From positions 1 to 64,000 of IMG/VR virus record IMGVR_UViG_3300025759_000076: a DNA stretch of 64,000 bases. One strand, 5' to 3'. Shown here in pieces: positions 7,634 through 16,192 of this stretch. Position 1 is the stretch's first letter. The number at the start of each line of letters is the position of its first letter. The translations under genes and the position numbers were made by a program. The notes below the pieces were generated by a model. It saw only the letters and a program-made list of their open reading frames with translations, had not been told where the DNA came from and made no database searches. This DNA comes from a virus.

Positions 7634-8580
7634 ATGAAAGTACATTCTACCATTATCTCTGTGAGACAAGCCAACATATTTATCTCTTGGTCCGCGACGA
7701 ATCCACTTTGAAACTGATACTTAGCAATAATGAGGACAGCAGCAGCAATCCCAGAACCTTCCAAGTGTGTGTATATAGCATCGTAAATACTACGAATAAG
7801 CACACTAGGATCATTGTCCAGATTATCAACGACCCATTTTCTGACTTTAGAGAAGTCTTTAGTTTTGAGACTTTGGAATAAATCGTCGGTTTTGACGTTA
7901 CTAAATGCTGCAAGAATACCTGTATCAATCTTACCACTTACGGAGTATCGTTGAAGTTCATTAAGAACTCGTCTCCAATCAGGGAAGTGTTTCTGAATGA
8001 GTTCTACAAGTACTTTCGGATCGTATTCCACACTCTCTGTCTCAAGTATAGCCCTGAGACGGTTGAAAAACTTGGCTGCAAGTTCCTGTCGTTCTTTTCC
8101 CTTAATGGTAAAGTCGATGACTGCACATCGAGAGTGGAGGGGAGCAATGATCTTATTTTTGTAGTTACATGTGAAGATGAATCTACAATTTCCAATGAAC
8201 TCCTCAGTAAACGCCCGTAGGCAGAGTTGTACATCTGGGGTTGTGTTGTCAGCTTCGTCAATGATAATGACTTTGTGTTTAGAACTTGACGAAAGTGAGA
8301 CGGTCGAAGCGAAATTCTTCGCATTGTTTCTGACAGTATCAAGGAATCGTCCTTCATCAGATCCATTGATGACATAATAATCTACTCCTAATTCATAACA
8401 AAGGGCTTTGGCCACTGTGGTTTTACCACATCCAGGTGGACCAGACAAAAGTAGATTGGGGACTTCACCTTTCTCTACAAATTGTTTGAATGTATTCTTG
8501 ATCCCATCAGAAAGAATACAATCTTCGATAGTCTCTGGTCTGTACGATTCTGTCCATACGAAATCTTTTCTGTCACTCAT
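7630..8580 (-). CDS. 44: Clamp loader large subunit, AAA+ ATPase (gp44)
   Basis: The ATPase subunit of the clamp loader; it opens gp45 and loads it at primer ends. It has 316 aa, close to T4 gp44 (319). Walker A GPPGCGKT is at residues 47-54, Walker B VIIIDEADN at about 104-112, and the SRC arginine-finger motif at 150-152. ATG 8580 is preceded by AGGAAAGTTG; the TTG before it is part of that spacer. The start overlaps the end of the AbrB-like gene by 8 nt. The stop overlaps the stop of the opposite-strand HNH gene. Confidence 0.97.
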   Translation of the reverse strand: MSDRKDFVWTESYRPETIEDCILSDGIKNTFKQFVEKGEVPNLLLSGPPGCGKTTVAKALCYELGVDYYVINGSDEGRFLDTVRNNAKNFASTVSLSSSSKHKVIIIDEADNTTPDVQLCLRAFTEEFIGNCRFIFTCNYKNKIIAPLHSRCAVIDFTIKGKERQELAAKFFNRLRAILETESVEYDPKVLVELIQKHFPDWRRVLNELQRYSVSGKIDTGILAAFSNVKTDDLFQSLKTKDFSKVRKWVVDNLDNDPSVLIRSIYDAIYTHLEGSGIAAAVLIIAKYQFQSGFVADQEINMLACLTEIMVECTFI

Positions 8581-8716
8581 CAACTTTCCTCATAATAAAA
8601 GAATCACCATTATCAATAAATTCTAACATATCTCCTTCTTTCCATCCAGTTTCCTGGAGGATTTCTTCAGTGAATGTTAGAAAACCATCGTCATCTACAG
8701 TCAGTGTGGTTATCAT
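8573..8716 (-). CDS. 47-aa AbrB/MazE-like swapped-hairpin protein
   Basis: A short protein that reads as a single SpoVT-AbrB-type DNA-binding domain: LTVDDDGFLTFTEEILQETG, WKEGDMLEFIDNGD and FIMRKVDE. The strand, helix and 'GDxLEF' strand order is that of AbrB and antitoxin MazE dimers. The start at 8716 overlaps the upstream stop as ATGA, and the stop lies 8 nt inside gene 44, so it is translated within the operon. It could be a small phage transcription regulator. The fold is judged by eye only. Confidence 0.75.
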   Translation of the reverse strand: MITTLTVDDDGFLTFTEEILQETGWKEGDMLEFIDNGDSFIMRKVDE

Positions 8717-9240
8717 ATCCAATCAGGTTTGCGCTGTGGAAGTCTCAGATAATTATCTTTGACCCATGGTTTAGATGCAATATACATCTTGTAAGCATCA
8801 AATGTCGAGATACTATCATCAAACTTAAGCTCCTCAGGCATTGCACGAACAAAAGGAGTTGTTTCTTTACCAGACCTACCGGTAGGATCTCCTGTTGGTA
8901 GGATTTCCTTTGCAGCATTCAAGGTAGTGAAGCATGTGTGTAATTTACCATACCTGGCGGCATACTCACTACAAAGAGCAAACCCATGTGCAAGTAACCA
9001 CTGCCAGTTCATCACGTACTCATTAGCCCAGATGGTACAGGGGTGGTTACGGAAGGCACCCTTCTCTGTGTTGTATGGGGTCCCATCGGCCTTGGGTAAG
9101 GTACCGAACCCATGACCCCACTTGTCTGAACAGACGATAGCGAGCATCTGACATGTCTCTAGGGGCATCTTCACACAATGTTTGTCAGGTAGAACCCTGG
9201 CGCTCTGCCATGGATCCGAAGAAGTCGCGAAGATATTCAT
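8713..9240 (-). CDS. Conserved phage protein, function uncertain
   Basis: 175 aa. The N-terminus reads MNIFATSSDPWQSARVLPDK, then HCVKMPLETCQMLAIV, GAFRNHPCTIWA and NWQWLLAHGFALCSEYAARYG. The LPDKH...E pattern and the helical make-up loosely recall the pyrimidine-dimer glycosylase family, but I cannot confirm that and leave it unnamed. It overlaps the end of the upstream gene by 56 nt and the AbrB-like gene as ATGA. It lies in the 45-44 interval, which suggests a DNA-metabolism role by context only. Confidence 0.75.
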   Translation of the reverse strand: MNIFATSSDPWQSARVLPDKHCVKMPLETCQMLAIVCSDKWGHGFGTLPKADGTPYNTEKGAFRNHPCTIWANEYVMNWQWLLAHGFALCSEYAARYGKLHTCFTTLNAAKEILPTGDPTGRSGKETTPFVRAMPEELKFDDSISTFDAYKMYIASKPWVKDNYLRLPQRKPDWI

Positions 9241-9694
9241 TACTAAAAAATTGCATCAAGTATTGCACACCCCAGTTTAGTGTGCCTTCAGGAAAAACGT
9301 CAACCTCTTTTTCCAAGAGTTTCAATGCTGTTACAATCCTTTCCATTCCACATACTTGTGCAGTGGCTTCAGAAATTCTCATAAACTCAGCATAGTCCTT
9401 ATCACTACCTTTCTTCACACCATTGATATAGAACTCTCTTGCTTGACGCATGAGTTCTTCAGTTTCTGGTAGAAAGGTAATAGTCTCTTCTCTGAGAGGT
9501 ATTGCCATGTTCTTAATACATGACATACTAAATTTCATTACCTCTCGGGTTTGTTCGATCGGTAATGCATGGTCTAAGCCATCACGGAATGCATATTGGA
9601 TAACACCATTAGTACATTCCATGACACGAAGAACTGCAATCTTATCTAACTCAGAGTCAGGAAGATTGCCATATTGTTCTGTCCAGTCAGTCAT
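9185..9694 (-). CDS. Conserved hypothetical protein downstream of gene 45
   Basis: A 169-aa, mainly helical protein with no recognised motif, starting MTDWTEQYGNLPDSELDKIA. ATG 9694 is chosen; an earlier in-frame TTG lies in the stop region of gene 45, two bases upstream. Its last 56 nt overlap the start of the next gene. It probably belongs to the 45-44-62 operon. No membrane segment or cofactor motif is visible. Confidence 0.75.
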   Translation of the reverse strand: MTDWTEQYGNLPDSELDKIAVLRVMECTNGVIQYAFRDGLDHALPIEQTREVMKFSMSCIKNMAIPLREETITFLPETEELMRQAREFYINGVKKGSDKDYAEFMRISEATAQVCGMERIVTALKLLEKEVDVFPEGTLNWGVQYLMQFFSNEYLRDFFGSMAERQGST

Positions 9695-9696
9695 AA

Positions 9697-10362
9697 TCAA
9701 CCAAATGTGCTGTCCGGCTCCATGGCAATGAAATACGTCACGTCAATGTTCTGATTACTAAACCGAGACAACAGTTTAGAAGATACAACTACATTATAGT
9801 TACCAGGAATAATCTTCAGGTTCTCTTCTTTGAAGTTGAATACAAAGTCAGTATCAGTCTCACCAACAATGATGGAGAAGTCATTAGAAGTGTCGTTCTT
9901 CTTATCACGAGAGACAAGTTTGATGACACCATTCTCACCAATGGCAGATACGTCAGGAAGTTGATAAACTGATGCAGCCTTCTTGAGTTTCTCAAGTTGT
10001 TGACTGGTCAGTTCAAAACATACATCCTCAGAAGGAAGTGTAATCTCTTTCTCAGGTGGAGCAACAATTACAGATGGGTCTGCAAAGAAATACTTCGAAC
10101 GTGACTTACCTTCTTTGATGACAACATACTGGTCCCGTTCAAAATCAAGGTCTGGAGAAGAGTGAAGAGACAGACCATTCAAGAATTGGTTCAGGTCATA
10201 GATACCAAAGTCTTTAGGGAATTCTTCAGCAACATTAGCTTCAACCAGGATGTTCTTCATGACCGAAATACTTCGGAGCTTCTGACCCTTCTTGATCAAG
10301 ATAGACTGGTTGATAGAAGAGAAGTTCTTCAGAAGTGATACAGTGCTTTCAGATAGTTTCAT
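9697..10362 (-). CDS. 45: Sliding clamp, DNA polymerase processivity factor (gp45)
   Basis: A trimeric DNA-encircling clamp for gp43, and in T4 also the mobile activator of late transcription together with gp55. It has 221 aa (T4: 228). It begins MKLSESTVSLLKNFSSINQS, nearly as in T4, contains FGIYDLNQFLNGLSL and ADPSVIVAPPE, and ends YFIAMEPDSTFG, also T4-like. It lies 2 nt downstream of the DUF3310-like gene. The hypothetical 9185-9694 follows 2 nt later. Confidence 0.97.
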   Translation of the reverse strand: MKLSESTVSLLKNFSSINQSILIKKGQKLRSISVMKNILVEANVAEEFPKDFGIYDLNQFLNGLSLHSSPDLDFERDQYVVIKEGKSRSKYFFADPSVIVAPPEKEITLPSEDVCFELTSQQLEKLKKAASVYQLPDVSAIGENGVIKLVSRDKKNDTSNDFSIIVGETDTDFVFNFKEENLKIIPGNYNVVVSSKLLSRFSNQNIDVTYFIAMEPDSTFG

Positions 10363-10364
10363 AA

Positions 10365-10802
10365 TTAAAATGTTTCGTAGTTACTAGTAGTTTGAGAGTT
10401 TTTGTTGTGAAAGAACATTAGAAGAACAGCATAATGAATAATCTTCATAATGTCACGTTTTGGGGTCCCCTTCTTATCATAACGGGAAGTATACTTGAGA
10501 ATGTTATCTCTAGAAAATGCCTCCCCGTCACCATGAGAAGCCTCAATGAAATCCAGTGTTTGAATGTTCTGGTCATTGACAGCATAGTGTTGACTATAGG
10601 TCCCTCTAATATACTGAAGAAGTTCTCTTACAATCTCTTCTTCATTATACTTCCATGGTCTACTACTAACACTAAGGTTTGGTTCAACTTTTTTGGATTC
10701 GGTCAATTCAATTTTGTCCTCATTAGAAACAAGAGGGGTCCATTCGTACCCCTCCTCTGGTAAAGAATTCATGTGATCATATAATAAACTCCATGCGGTC
10801 AT
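10365..10802 (-). CDS. DUF3310-like protein
   Basis: 145 aa. The C-terminal half has the arrangement of DUF3310 domains, small proteins common in phages: a segment around IQTLDFIEASHGDGEAFSRD, then NILKYTSRYDKKGTPKRDIM and a closing helix HYAVLLMFFH. The biochemical role is not established. ATG 10802 is used because an AAGGAGG sequence lies 12 nt upstream; the earlier in-frame TTG overlaps that site. Four bases separate it from the AAA+ gene. Confidence 0.75.
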   Translation of the reverse strand: MTAWSLLYDHMNSLPEEGYEWTPLVSNEDKIELTESKKVEPNLSVSSRPWKYNEEEIVRELLQYIRGTYSQHYAVNDQNIQTLDFIEASHGDGEAFSRDNILKYTSRYDKKGTPKRDIMKIIHYAVLLMFFHNKNSQTTSNYETF

Positions 10803-10806
10803 TCTA

Positions 10807-11886
10807 TCAATTATCCTCCTTGTTGTCAACTTTCATCTCAAAATCTACATCAACTTTATCGTAAAGTTCTAAAAAAGAAGACTTGGTTTCTTCATCAAAA
10901 CGATTTATACAGACTTGAATTGCTTTACTCTTGTCACCAAAGATACTATAAGCACGGACGATATGAATCAAACGACGGGTCGAGATAACATCTTCAATAC
11001 CACCATCATAGAATGTCTTACGAATGATGTCAGCCCAGTCACAGAGATGCTTACAGAACTGTCGGTCTTCAATACTAAGGTCTAAAGCAATCCCTTCTAG
11101 AATTCTCTGTTCAGTCTTGGCCGTTGGATATTCTTGCTCAAGAGTAATACAGAAACGTTCTAGGAATGCCTCATTGAGAACGTTAGTTCCAATAAACCGA
11201 CCGTCATCGCTGCCTTTACCTTTAGTATTTGCAGTTGCAATAACATTGAATCCCTCCTTGGGCTGTACAAACTTACCGGTCTTCTTCAAGAAAACACCTG
11301 TACCTTCAAGAATAGATTGAAGACATAGGATTTTATTAGATGCCAGGTCAACTTCGTCTAGAAGCAACACTGCTCCACGTTCCAGAGCCTCGATGACTGG
11401 ACCGTTATGCCAAACAGTTTCGCCATTAACAAGACGAAAGCCACCAATAAGATCGTCTTCGTCAGTCTCGATAGTAATGTTGACACGGATTAGTTCTCTC
11501 TTGAGTTGAGCACAAGCCTGTTCAACCAAAAACGTTTTACCATTACCAGAAAGACCCGTGATGAATGATGGATAGAACAGACGGGACTGAATAATCTTTT
11601 TGATGTCTGTAAAATTACCAAACTTGACGAAGGTATTATCTTTTACAGGAATGAGATCTTGTTCGACTGCAGGAGTTGCAGGAGTTGCTTGATAGGTTTG
11701 TTCTAGTTGTTCTTGAACGGTAAGATTCCACTTACCCCGACCAGTCTTATATTCGTCTAGTTTTTTAGTTACAGTCTGATAATTACAGTCATTCATTGAA
11801 CACCAGGCACGAAGGTCACCAGAAGTAACATTTTCACCGTACAGTGCTTGAAGAGAAGTGACTACGTATTCTTTTGATAGTGTCAT
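10807..11886 (-). CDS. cobS: MoxR/CobS-like AAA+ ATPase
   Basis: A 359-aa AAA+ ATPase of the type annotated cobS in cyanophages. Walker A GLSGNGKT is at residues 111-118, Walker B VLLLDEVDL at about 172-180, and IATANTKGKG plus LERF fit sensor and arginine-finger regions of the MoxR/CobS branch. An N-terminal domain of about 80 residues precedes it. CobS works with CobT in cobalt chelation. Here the next gene upstream encodes a VWA protein, the usual partner class of MoxR ATPases, so protein remodelling is an equally good guess. ATG 11886 lacks a strong ribosome site. Confidence 0.88.
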   Translation of the reverse strand: MTLSKEYVVTSLQALYGENVTSGDLRAWCSMNDCNYQTVTKKLDEYKTGRGKWNLTVQEQLEQTYQATPATPAVEQDLIPVKDNTFVKFGNFTDIKKIIQSRLFYPSFITGLSGNGKTFLVEQACAQLKRELIRVNITIETDEDDLIGGFRLVNGETVWHNGPVIEALERGAVLLLDEVDLASNKILCLQSILEGTGVFLKKTGKFVQPKEGFNVIATANTKGKGSDDGRFIGTNVLNEAFLERFCITLEQEYPTAKTEQRILEGIALDLSIEDRQFCKHLCDWADIIRKTFYDGGIEDVISTRRLIHIVRAYSIFGDKSKAIQVCINRFDEETKSSFLELYDKVDVDFEMKVDNKEDN

Positions 11887-11920
11887 GATGTATGTGGTGT
11901 GGTCAACAAAGCTAATATAG

Positions 11921-11949
11921 TCCAAAACCACCCGTAGTGGTGGGTGGTT
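11921..11949 (-). terminator. Hairpin terminator after the peptidase/VWA gene
   Basis: On the minus strand AACCACCC (11949-11942) pairs with GGGTGGTT (11933-11926) around an 8-base loop and runs into TTTT. The T run is short, so read-through into the cobS-like gene is likely. Confidence 0.7.
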
Positions 11950-11968
11950 GGGACAGTTGTCAAACTGG

Positions 11969-14101
11969 TCAGGAGATCAGGTTGACGAATTGACTAAGTA
12001 CTTTTCTATTTAGAGACTTAGCCTTAAGATTTTTGGCAAATGCCGATTTGATTTTTGATTTAGATGCTCCCTCATCAACTTCAAATTCAATGTCATTATT
12101 CAGACCAGTATCTAACATACCAAAGTAAGAAGTATAACCTGAGTTCTTAATCTCATAGAACTTTTCTTTGCGAACAACTTTCATAAGTTCATCGTTCACT
12201 TCCATGTACCGATGTAAGAAAGGTTTGAATTCATAATTAGAAGCAATACGAATACCGATAAGATTTACATCAGGAAAACTTTCTTTCAAGTCTTTCAATA
12301 GAAGTTCTGTGAATTCATAGTATTGACTAGGAACTTTATAAGTGTGTCCAGTCTTACGATTACGAATATAATCAATAGGACTCATTCGAGCAATAGACAT
12401 CTTACCACCCATGTAATCACAAGTTCTGAATACTGGTAAGTGATTGGCTTCACCGTCAGTCAGAATAACTGTATTGACTTTTTGAACTTTATTCTTCATT
12501 TGAAATTGAGGAATAATCTGATGAAGACAAACAATTGCTTCATTCAATGGAGTACCAGAAAGAGAGAAGTTCAATGGAGGTTCATAGTTTACATTCATTG
12601 AACAGGAATATGCGATTCGATACAAAGACAACATCTGCTTATCAAGTTCTGCCTTTCTTGTGTCACTAGTAAAGAAGTGAAGAAGATTGAAGTCAGGAGA
12701 AACTACCAACATGTTATCTTTCACATCTTGATATTCGATATCTTCAAATTTAACACTTTGAGTGTACCGCTTTTCTGTATGTCGGTTTTCGATGTAGTTG
12801 TTACTGAATGCATATACATCGAATGGAATATTTACTTTCTTACAGAACCAAATCAAATTGAAGAGTTGCTTTATGGTAGAAAGAAGAGTAGTAGCCATAG
12901 AACCTGACCAGTCAAGAATAAAGATAAGACCATGATTCTTACCGTCAGGTAGTACATTTACCTTCTTGAATAGGTCTTCATTGTATTTGTAGGTATGAAG
13001 TTTAGTACAATCTAATACACCAGTCTTTGCAGTCAGAGACCGTGTGTATGCATCTGCAGACTTCTTACATTCAAACTCCTTTACAAGATAGTTGACTTCT
13101 TTTTGAGTAGATGATTTGAACTTAATATACTCACTGTCAACATAGGTAAAATCTGTTGCTTGGATTTTACGGTATGTTCTTGAGTACTCGTCCCAATAAG
13201 TTTCTTCAGTAGACAGTTTTGTCCAGTGTTCACTTATCTCTTTGTGACATTCAGTATTTGAAATGATAAGTTGTTCTACATCAACTTCAGGAACCTCATG
13301 GTATTCAGGATTTCTACCCTGTTCAGTTATACCATTGAGTTCTTGAGTACCTTCATTGAAAGTTTGGTCTGTCTGAACTTGAGGTTCTTCCTTAACAGTA
13401 TCATCACTGGAACCTTCGGTAGAACCTTCTGTAGAACCTGAAACTTCTGGTGTTTCAGTACCAGAGGTTTCTTCTTTCTCCGGTTCACTATCAACAGAAC
13501 CTTCTCTGTTTTGAGTGGTAGGTACATTTTTAACTGTCTGTTGTTCTTCTACCTCACCAATACAATACTTATAAAGAACTTCTGCTGCAAGAACTGCTTC
13601 GTCAAAAGTTTCTGTCTTACCTACAATGTCTAGAATATCTTTCTCTTCACCATCATCAATAGGTACATTGATGAAGTTACCAATCTTATAGTAAAGGTTG
13701 ATACGATCAGCAAGATTCATATCTCCAAGATCTTTATCCCCAAGTTCAAAGAAGTCTTGGTCAGATAGTTCTTTATAACCTTTATAGAAACTCTTTGCTA
13801 GACCAGGATACCGACGTTTCATCAGTTTCTCAATACGAGCATCTTCGGTCACGTTTACAAACTGTTGAGGAACTCTATCTTCCCAATCCCATTCATTAGC
13901 TGTATAAAGTGCGTGCCCAACTTCGTGACCCACCAACATATCATAGACACTCTCACTTGCCCTTTTCCACATAGGAAGAGTCAGTACCCTATTCTCTACA
14001 TCAAACTGTGCAGTTTTAATATTACGATTCTCAACTAAAATATCTTCAGTGGCAAGAAGTTTTGCAAGTTGTGATTTGATTTCATAGTTGACCATAGTCA
14101 T
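11969..14101 (-). CDS. Metallopeptidase-like protein with VWA domain
   Basis: About 710 aa. Near the N-terminus is a zinc-peptidase signature, LVGHEVGHALYT (HEVGH at about 59-63), followed 23 residues on by TEDARIEK, where a third metal ligand would sit. A Glu/Thr/Ser-rich linker spans roughly 190-250. The C-terminal half is a von Willebrand A domain with the MIDAS sequence ILDWSGSM at about 394-401 and VILTDGE at about 546-552. It is adjacent to the MoxR/CobS-like ATPase, resembling CobS-CobT or RavA-ViaA pairs but with an added peptidase-like module. Starts at 14119 or 14095 are also possible; 14101 follows GGAAACGAA. Confidence 0.85.
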   Translation of the reverse strand: MTMVNYEIKSQLAKLLATEDILVENRNIKTAQFDVENRVLTLPMWKRASESVYDMLVGHEVGHALYTANEWDWEDRVPQQFVNVTEDARIEKLMKRRYPGLAKSFYKGYKELSDQDFFELGDKDLGDMNLADRINLYYKIGNFINVPIDDGEEKDILDIVGKTETFDEAVLAAEVLYKYCIGEVEEQQTVKNVPTTQNREGSVDSEPEKEETSGTETPEVSGSTEGSTEGSSDDTVKEEPQVQTDQTFNEGTQELNGITEQGRNPEYHEVPEVDVEQLIISNTECHKEISEHWTKLSTEETYWDEYSRTYRKIQATDFTYVDSEYIKFKSSTQKEVNYLVKEFECKKSADAYTRSLTAKTGVLDCTKLHTYKYNEDLFKKVNVLPDGKNHGLIFILDWSGSMATTLLSTIKQLFNLIWFCKKVNIPFDVYAFSNNYIENRHTEKRYTQSVKFEDIEYQDVKDNMLVVSPDFNLLHFFTSDTRKAELDKQMLSLYRIAYSCSMNVNYEPPLNFSLSGTPLNEAIVCLHQIIPQFQMKNKVQKVNTVILTDGEANHLPVFRTCDYMGGKMSIARMSPIDYIRNRKTGHTYKVPSQYYEFTELLLKDLKESFPDVNLIGIRIASNYEFKPFLHRYMEVNDELMKVVRKEKFYEIKNSGYTSYFGMLDTGLNNDIEFEVDEGASKSKIKSAFAKNLKAKSLNRKVLSQFVNLIS

Positions 14102-14186
14102 TTCGTTTCCGATAGACATAGTATATAACAAAACCCGACCAAAAAATGGACGGGGTGTACAGTTCTATTATTGGCACATACATCAA

Positions 14187-14213
14187 TCCCCTCCACTTAT
14201 TAGGTGAAGGGGA
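14187..14213 (-). terminator. Hairpin downstream of the 55-aa gene
   Basis: A 10-bp stem with one G-U pair (TCCCCTTCAC with GTGGAGGGGA) and a 7-base loop. The minus strand has no T run after it, so termination is only likely. Nothing else was seen in 14102-14240. Confidence 0.5.
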
Positions 14214-14240
14214 CTTTGGTTTTAAACTCATTGATCGTTT

Positions 14241-14408
14241 TTATTCGGTAAGAATGTGACGACAGAACCTCCTTGCGGTACTATCGATAATTTCACAATC
14301 GGAAATACATTGAAAGTAATCTGTGACTTGATCTCGTGTCTCCTCGTTAGTTGATTTTTCGTCCCATTTCCAAGATGCTAGTTCGTTCCGTGATAAAAGA
14401 TCTTTCAT
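14241..14408 (-). CDS. 55-aa hypothetical protein
   Basis: A short frame reading MKDLLSRNELASWKWDEKST, continuing with YFQCISDCEIID and ending RRFCRHILTE. The CxxxC and the following Cys suggest a small metal-binding or disulfide protein. The ATG is preceded by CGGAGAATACC, a good ribosome site, and a TATAAT box lies about 20 nt upstream. It fills most of the gap between the peptidase gene and gene 46. Function unknown. Confidence 0.6.
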   Translation of the reverse strand: MKDLLSRNELASWKWDEKSTNEETRDQVTDYFQCISDCEIIDSTARRFCRHILTE

Positions 14409-14428
14409 GGTATTCTCCGTATCAATAT

Positions 14429-14434
14429 ATTATA
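14429..14434 (-). promoter_or_regulatory. Probable -10 element (TATAAT)
   Basis: TATAAT on the minus strand, about 20 nt before the 55-aa gene. No clear -35 or MotA-like box was seen. Confidence 0.4.
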
Positions 14435-14482
14435 TAGTATACTTTGTGTTAGTTTACTAACATTTGTATAGTCTTAATATAA

Positions 14483-16192
14483 CTATTCCTTTCTTGAAAA
14501 TCCTTTATGTTTAGAAAATCGAATGACTTGATCAAACTTATCCTCCAATCCCTCCTTATGAGATATTACGAAGACGTTGACATCTTTTAGATTATATCTA
14601 ATGATTTTCATAAAGTCATCTGATCCACTTCCATCCAGACTACTATCACAAACCTCGTCGAGTAATAGTAAATTACAATTGACAGAGTTTTTAACTCTAG
14701 AGATTTCTCTCCAGGTAAAGAGGAGGGATAAATCAATTCTGAGTTTTTCTCCTTCTGAGAAACTACTATAAGTAAAATCCTCATGTATTGGAGATTTTAT
14801 ACTCTCATTGAATTCACTATCCAATGAAAAATTAATGTAGAAGTCCATCATCTGAAGGTAGTTATTTACCTGTTGATTGATGAGAGGAAGATACTTCTTA
14901 ATAATCTTTGCCTTGACTCCACCGTCTTTAAGAAGACTATATACGAAATCATGGTAGGAAATATTCTCTTTCCGTTTAGTAAGTTCATCATATGTTTGAT
15001 CAAGGGTACTTCTTAATGTTTCTAACTTTTCATGCTCAGTATTTCTGTTCTGGATCTGACTGGTAACAGTTTGAATTTCTGATTCCAGTCCCCTAACCTG
15101 TTTCTGTAAGCTAGAGATCTGTACATTGAAAGAAGAAATTTCATTAAGTACTTTTGTAGTGTCCTTGGTGAGTTGATTAAATTGTGATTCTCTCAACTCT
15201 TCGTCTTTAATTGCACCTTGGAGTTGTTCATACCCCTCACGCAACTCTTCTGCTTTATTTTGAGAATCAATAATTCTATTTACACGGAATGATTCTTCAA
15301 TTTCCTGGTCACAGGTGGGACAAACCGTATTTTCACTGAAGAATTTATGTTCCTTTACAATAGTCTGTATTCGTTGTGACAATTTACCTTTGACATTACC
15401 AAACTCACGAAGTCTTTGTTGAACTCCTTCAAAGTTTTCTAAAGATTTATTGAGTTCTGCAAGTCTATCTTCTTCAGTCAAACTTTTCTTGAACAAAGTT
15501 TCGATTTCAGTATTGATAGAATTAATACTATTAGTCTTTACGGTAATGTCGTCTTTACTTTGACTCTCAAGTTTATCGATAAAGTCTTTTTGCATATCGA
15601 CTTTATCTTGAATCGACTCTTTCTTCAACTGTAGAGTCTTCGTCTCTTCACGAATAACACGAATCTTGGATTTGATTAAGTCATTCATCGATGAGAAGAT
15701 TTTAATGTCGAGAAGATCTTCCACAACTTCTCTACGACTAGATGCAGACAGTTGCATAAAGGGTACAAAGGTAGAAGAACCCAAGATCACGATCTGTGTG
15801 AAACTTTTATAGTTCATCTTGAGAACATTCTGTTCTAACCACTTCTGTTGGTCTATAGCAGAGTGTGATTGGTCTAACTCCTCACCATTGCGAGTAATCT
15901 TAAAAATGTTTGGTTTGATACCTCTTTGAATTTTCCACTCTACACTATTAACATCAAACTCAATTTTTACGAGTGCACCTTTATCATTTGTAGAGTTGAT
16001 AAGTTGATTTTTATTGATTTTTCTAAAACTTTTTCCATACAAAACAAAGGTAAGTGCATCCAAGATGGTTGACTTACCTGCCCCATTAGCACCGATGATA
16101 AGTGTGGTTGCAGTCTCATCAAGAATAACTTCTGTTGGTTGATTACCGGTACTTAAAAAGTTGGCCCAGGAGATTTTCTTAAAGGTTATCAT
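14483..16192 (-). CDS. 46: Recombination endonuclease subunit gp46 (Rad50/SbcC-like)
   Basis: An SMC-type ATPase that with gp47 resects DNA ends for recombination and degrades host DNA. It has 569 aa (T4: 560). Walker A GANGAGKS is at residues 34-41. Long coiled coils flank the zinc-hook motif CPTCDQ at about 292. Near the C-terminus FSEGEKLRIDLSLLF is the signature motif and LLLLDEVCDSSLDG the Walker B. The start overlaps the DUF3110-like gene by 14 nt. Confidence 0.97.
   Translation of the reverse strand: MITFKKISWANFLSTGNQPTEVILDETATTLIIGANGAGKSTILDALTFVLYGKSFRKINKNQLINSTNDKGALVKIEFDVNSVEWKIQRGIKPNIFKITRNGEELDQSHSAIDQQKWLEQNVLKMNYKSFTQIVILGSSTFVPFMQLSASSRREVVEDLLDIKIFSSMNDLIKSKIRVIREETKTLQLKKESIQDKVDMQKDFIDKLESQSKDDITVKTNSINSINTEIETLFKKSLTEEDRLAELNKSLENFEGVQQRLREFGNVKGKLSQRIQTIVKEHKFFSENTVCPTCDQEIEESFRVNRIIDSQNKAEELREGYEQLQGAIKDEELRESQFNQLTKDTTKVLNEISSFNVQISSLQKQVRGLESEIQTVTSQIQNRNTEHEKLETLRSTLDQTYDELTKRKENISYHDFVYSLLKDGGVKAKIIKKYLPLINQQVNNYLQMMDFYINFSLDSEFNESIKSPIHEDFTYSSFSEGEKLRIDLSLLFTWREISRVKNSVNCNLLLLDEVCDSSLDGSGSDDFMKIIRYNLKDVNVFVISHKEGLEDKFDQVIRFSKHKGFSRKE

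Noticed and set aside
8713-9240. Naming this gene a pyrimidine-dimer glycosylase
   Set aside because: Only a short N-terminal pattern is reminiscent; catalytic residues could not be matched with confidence.
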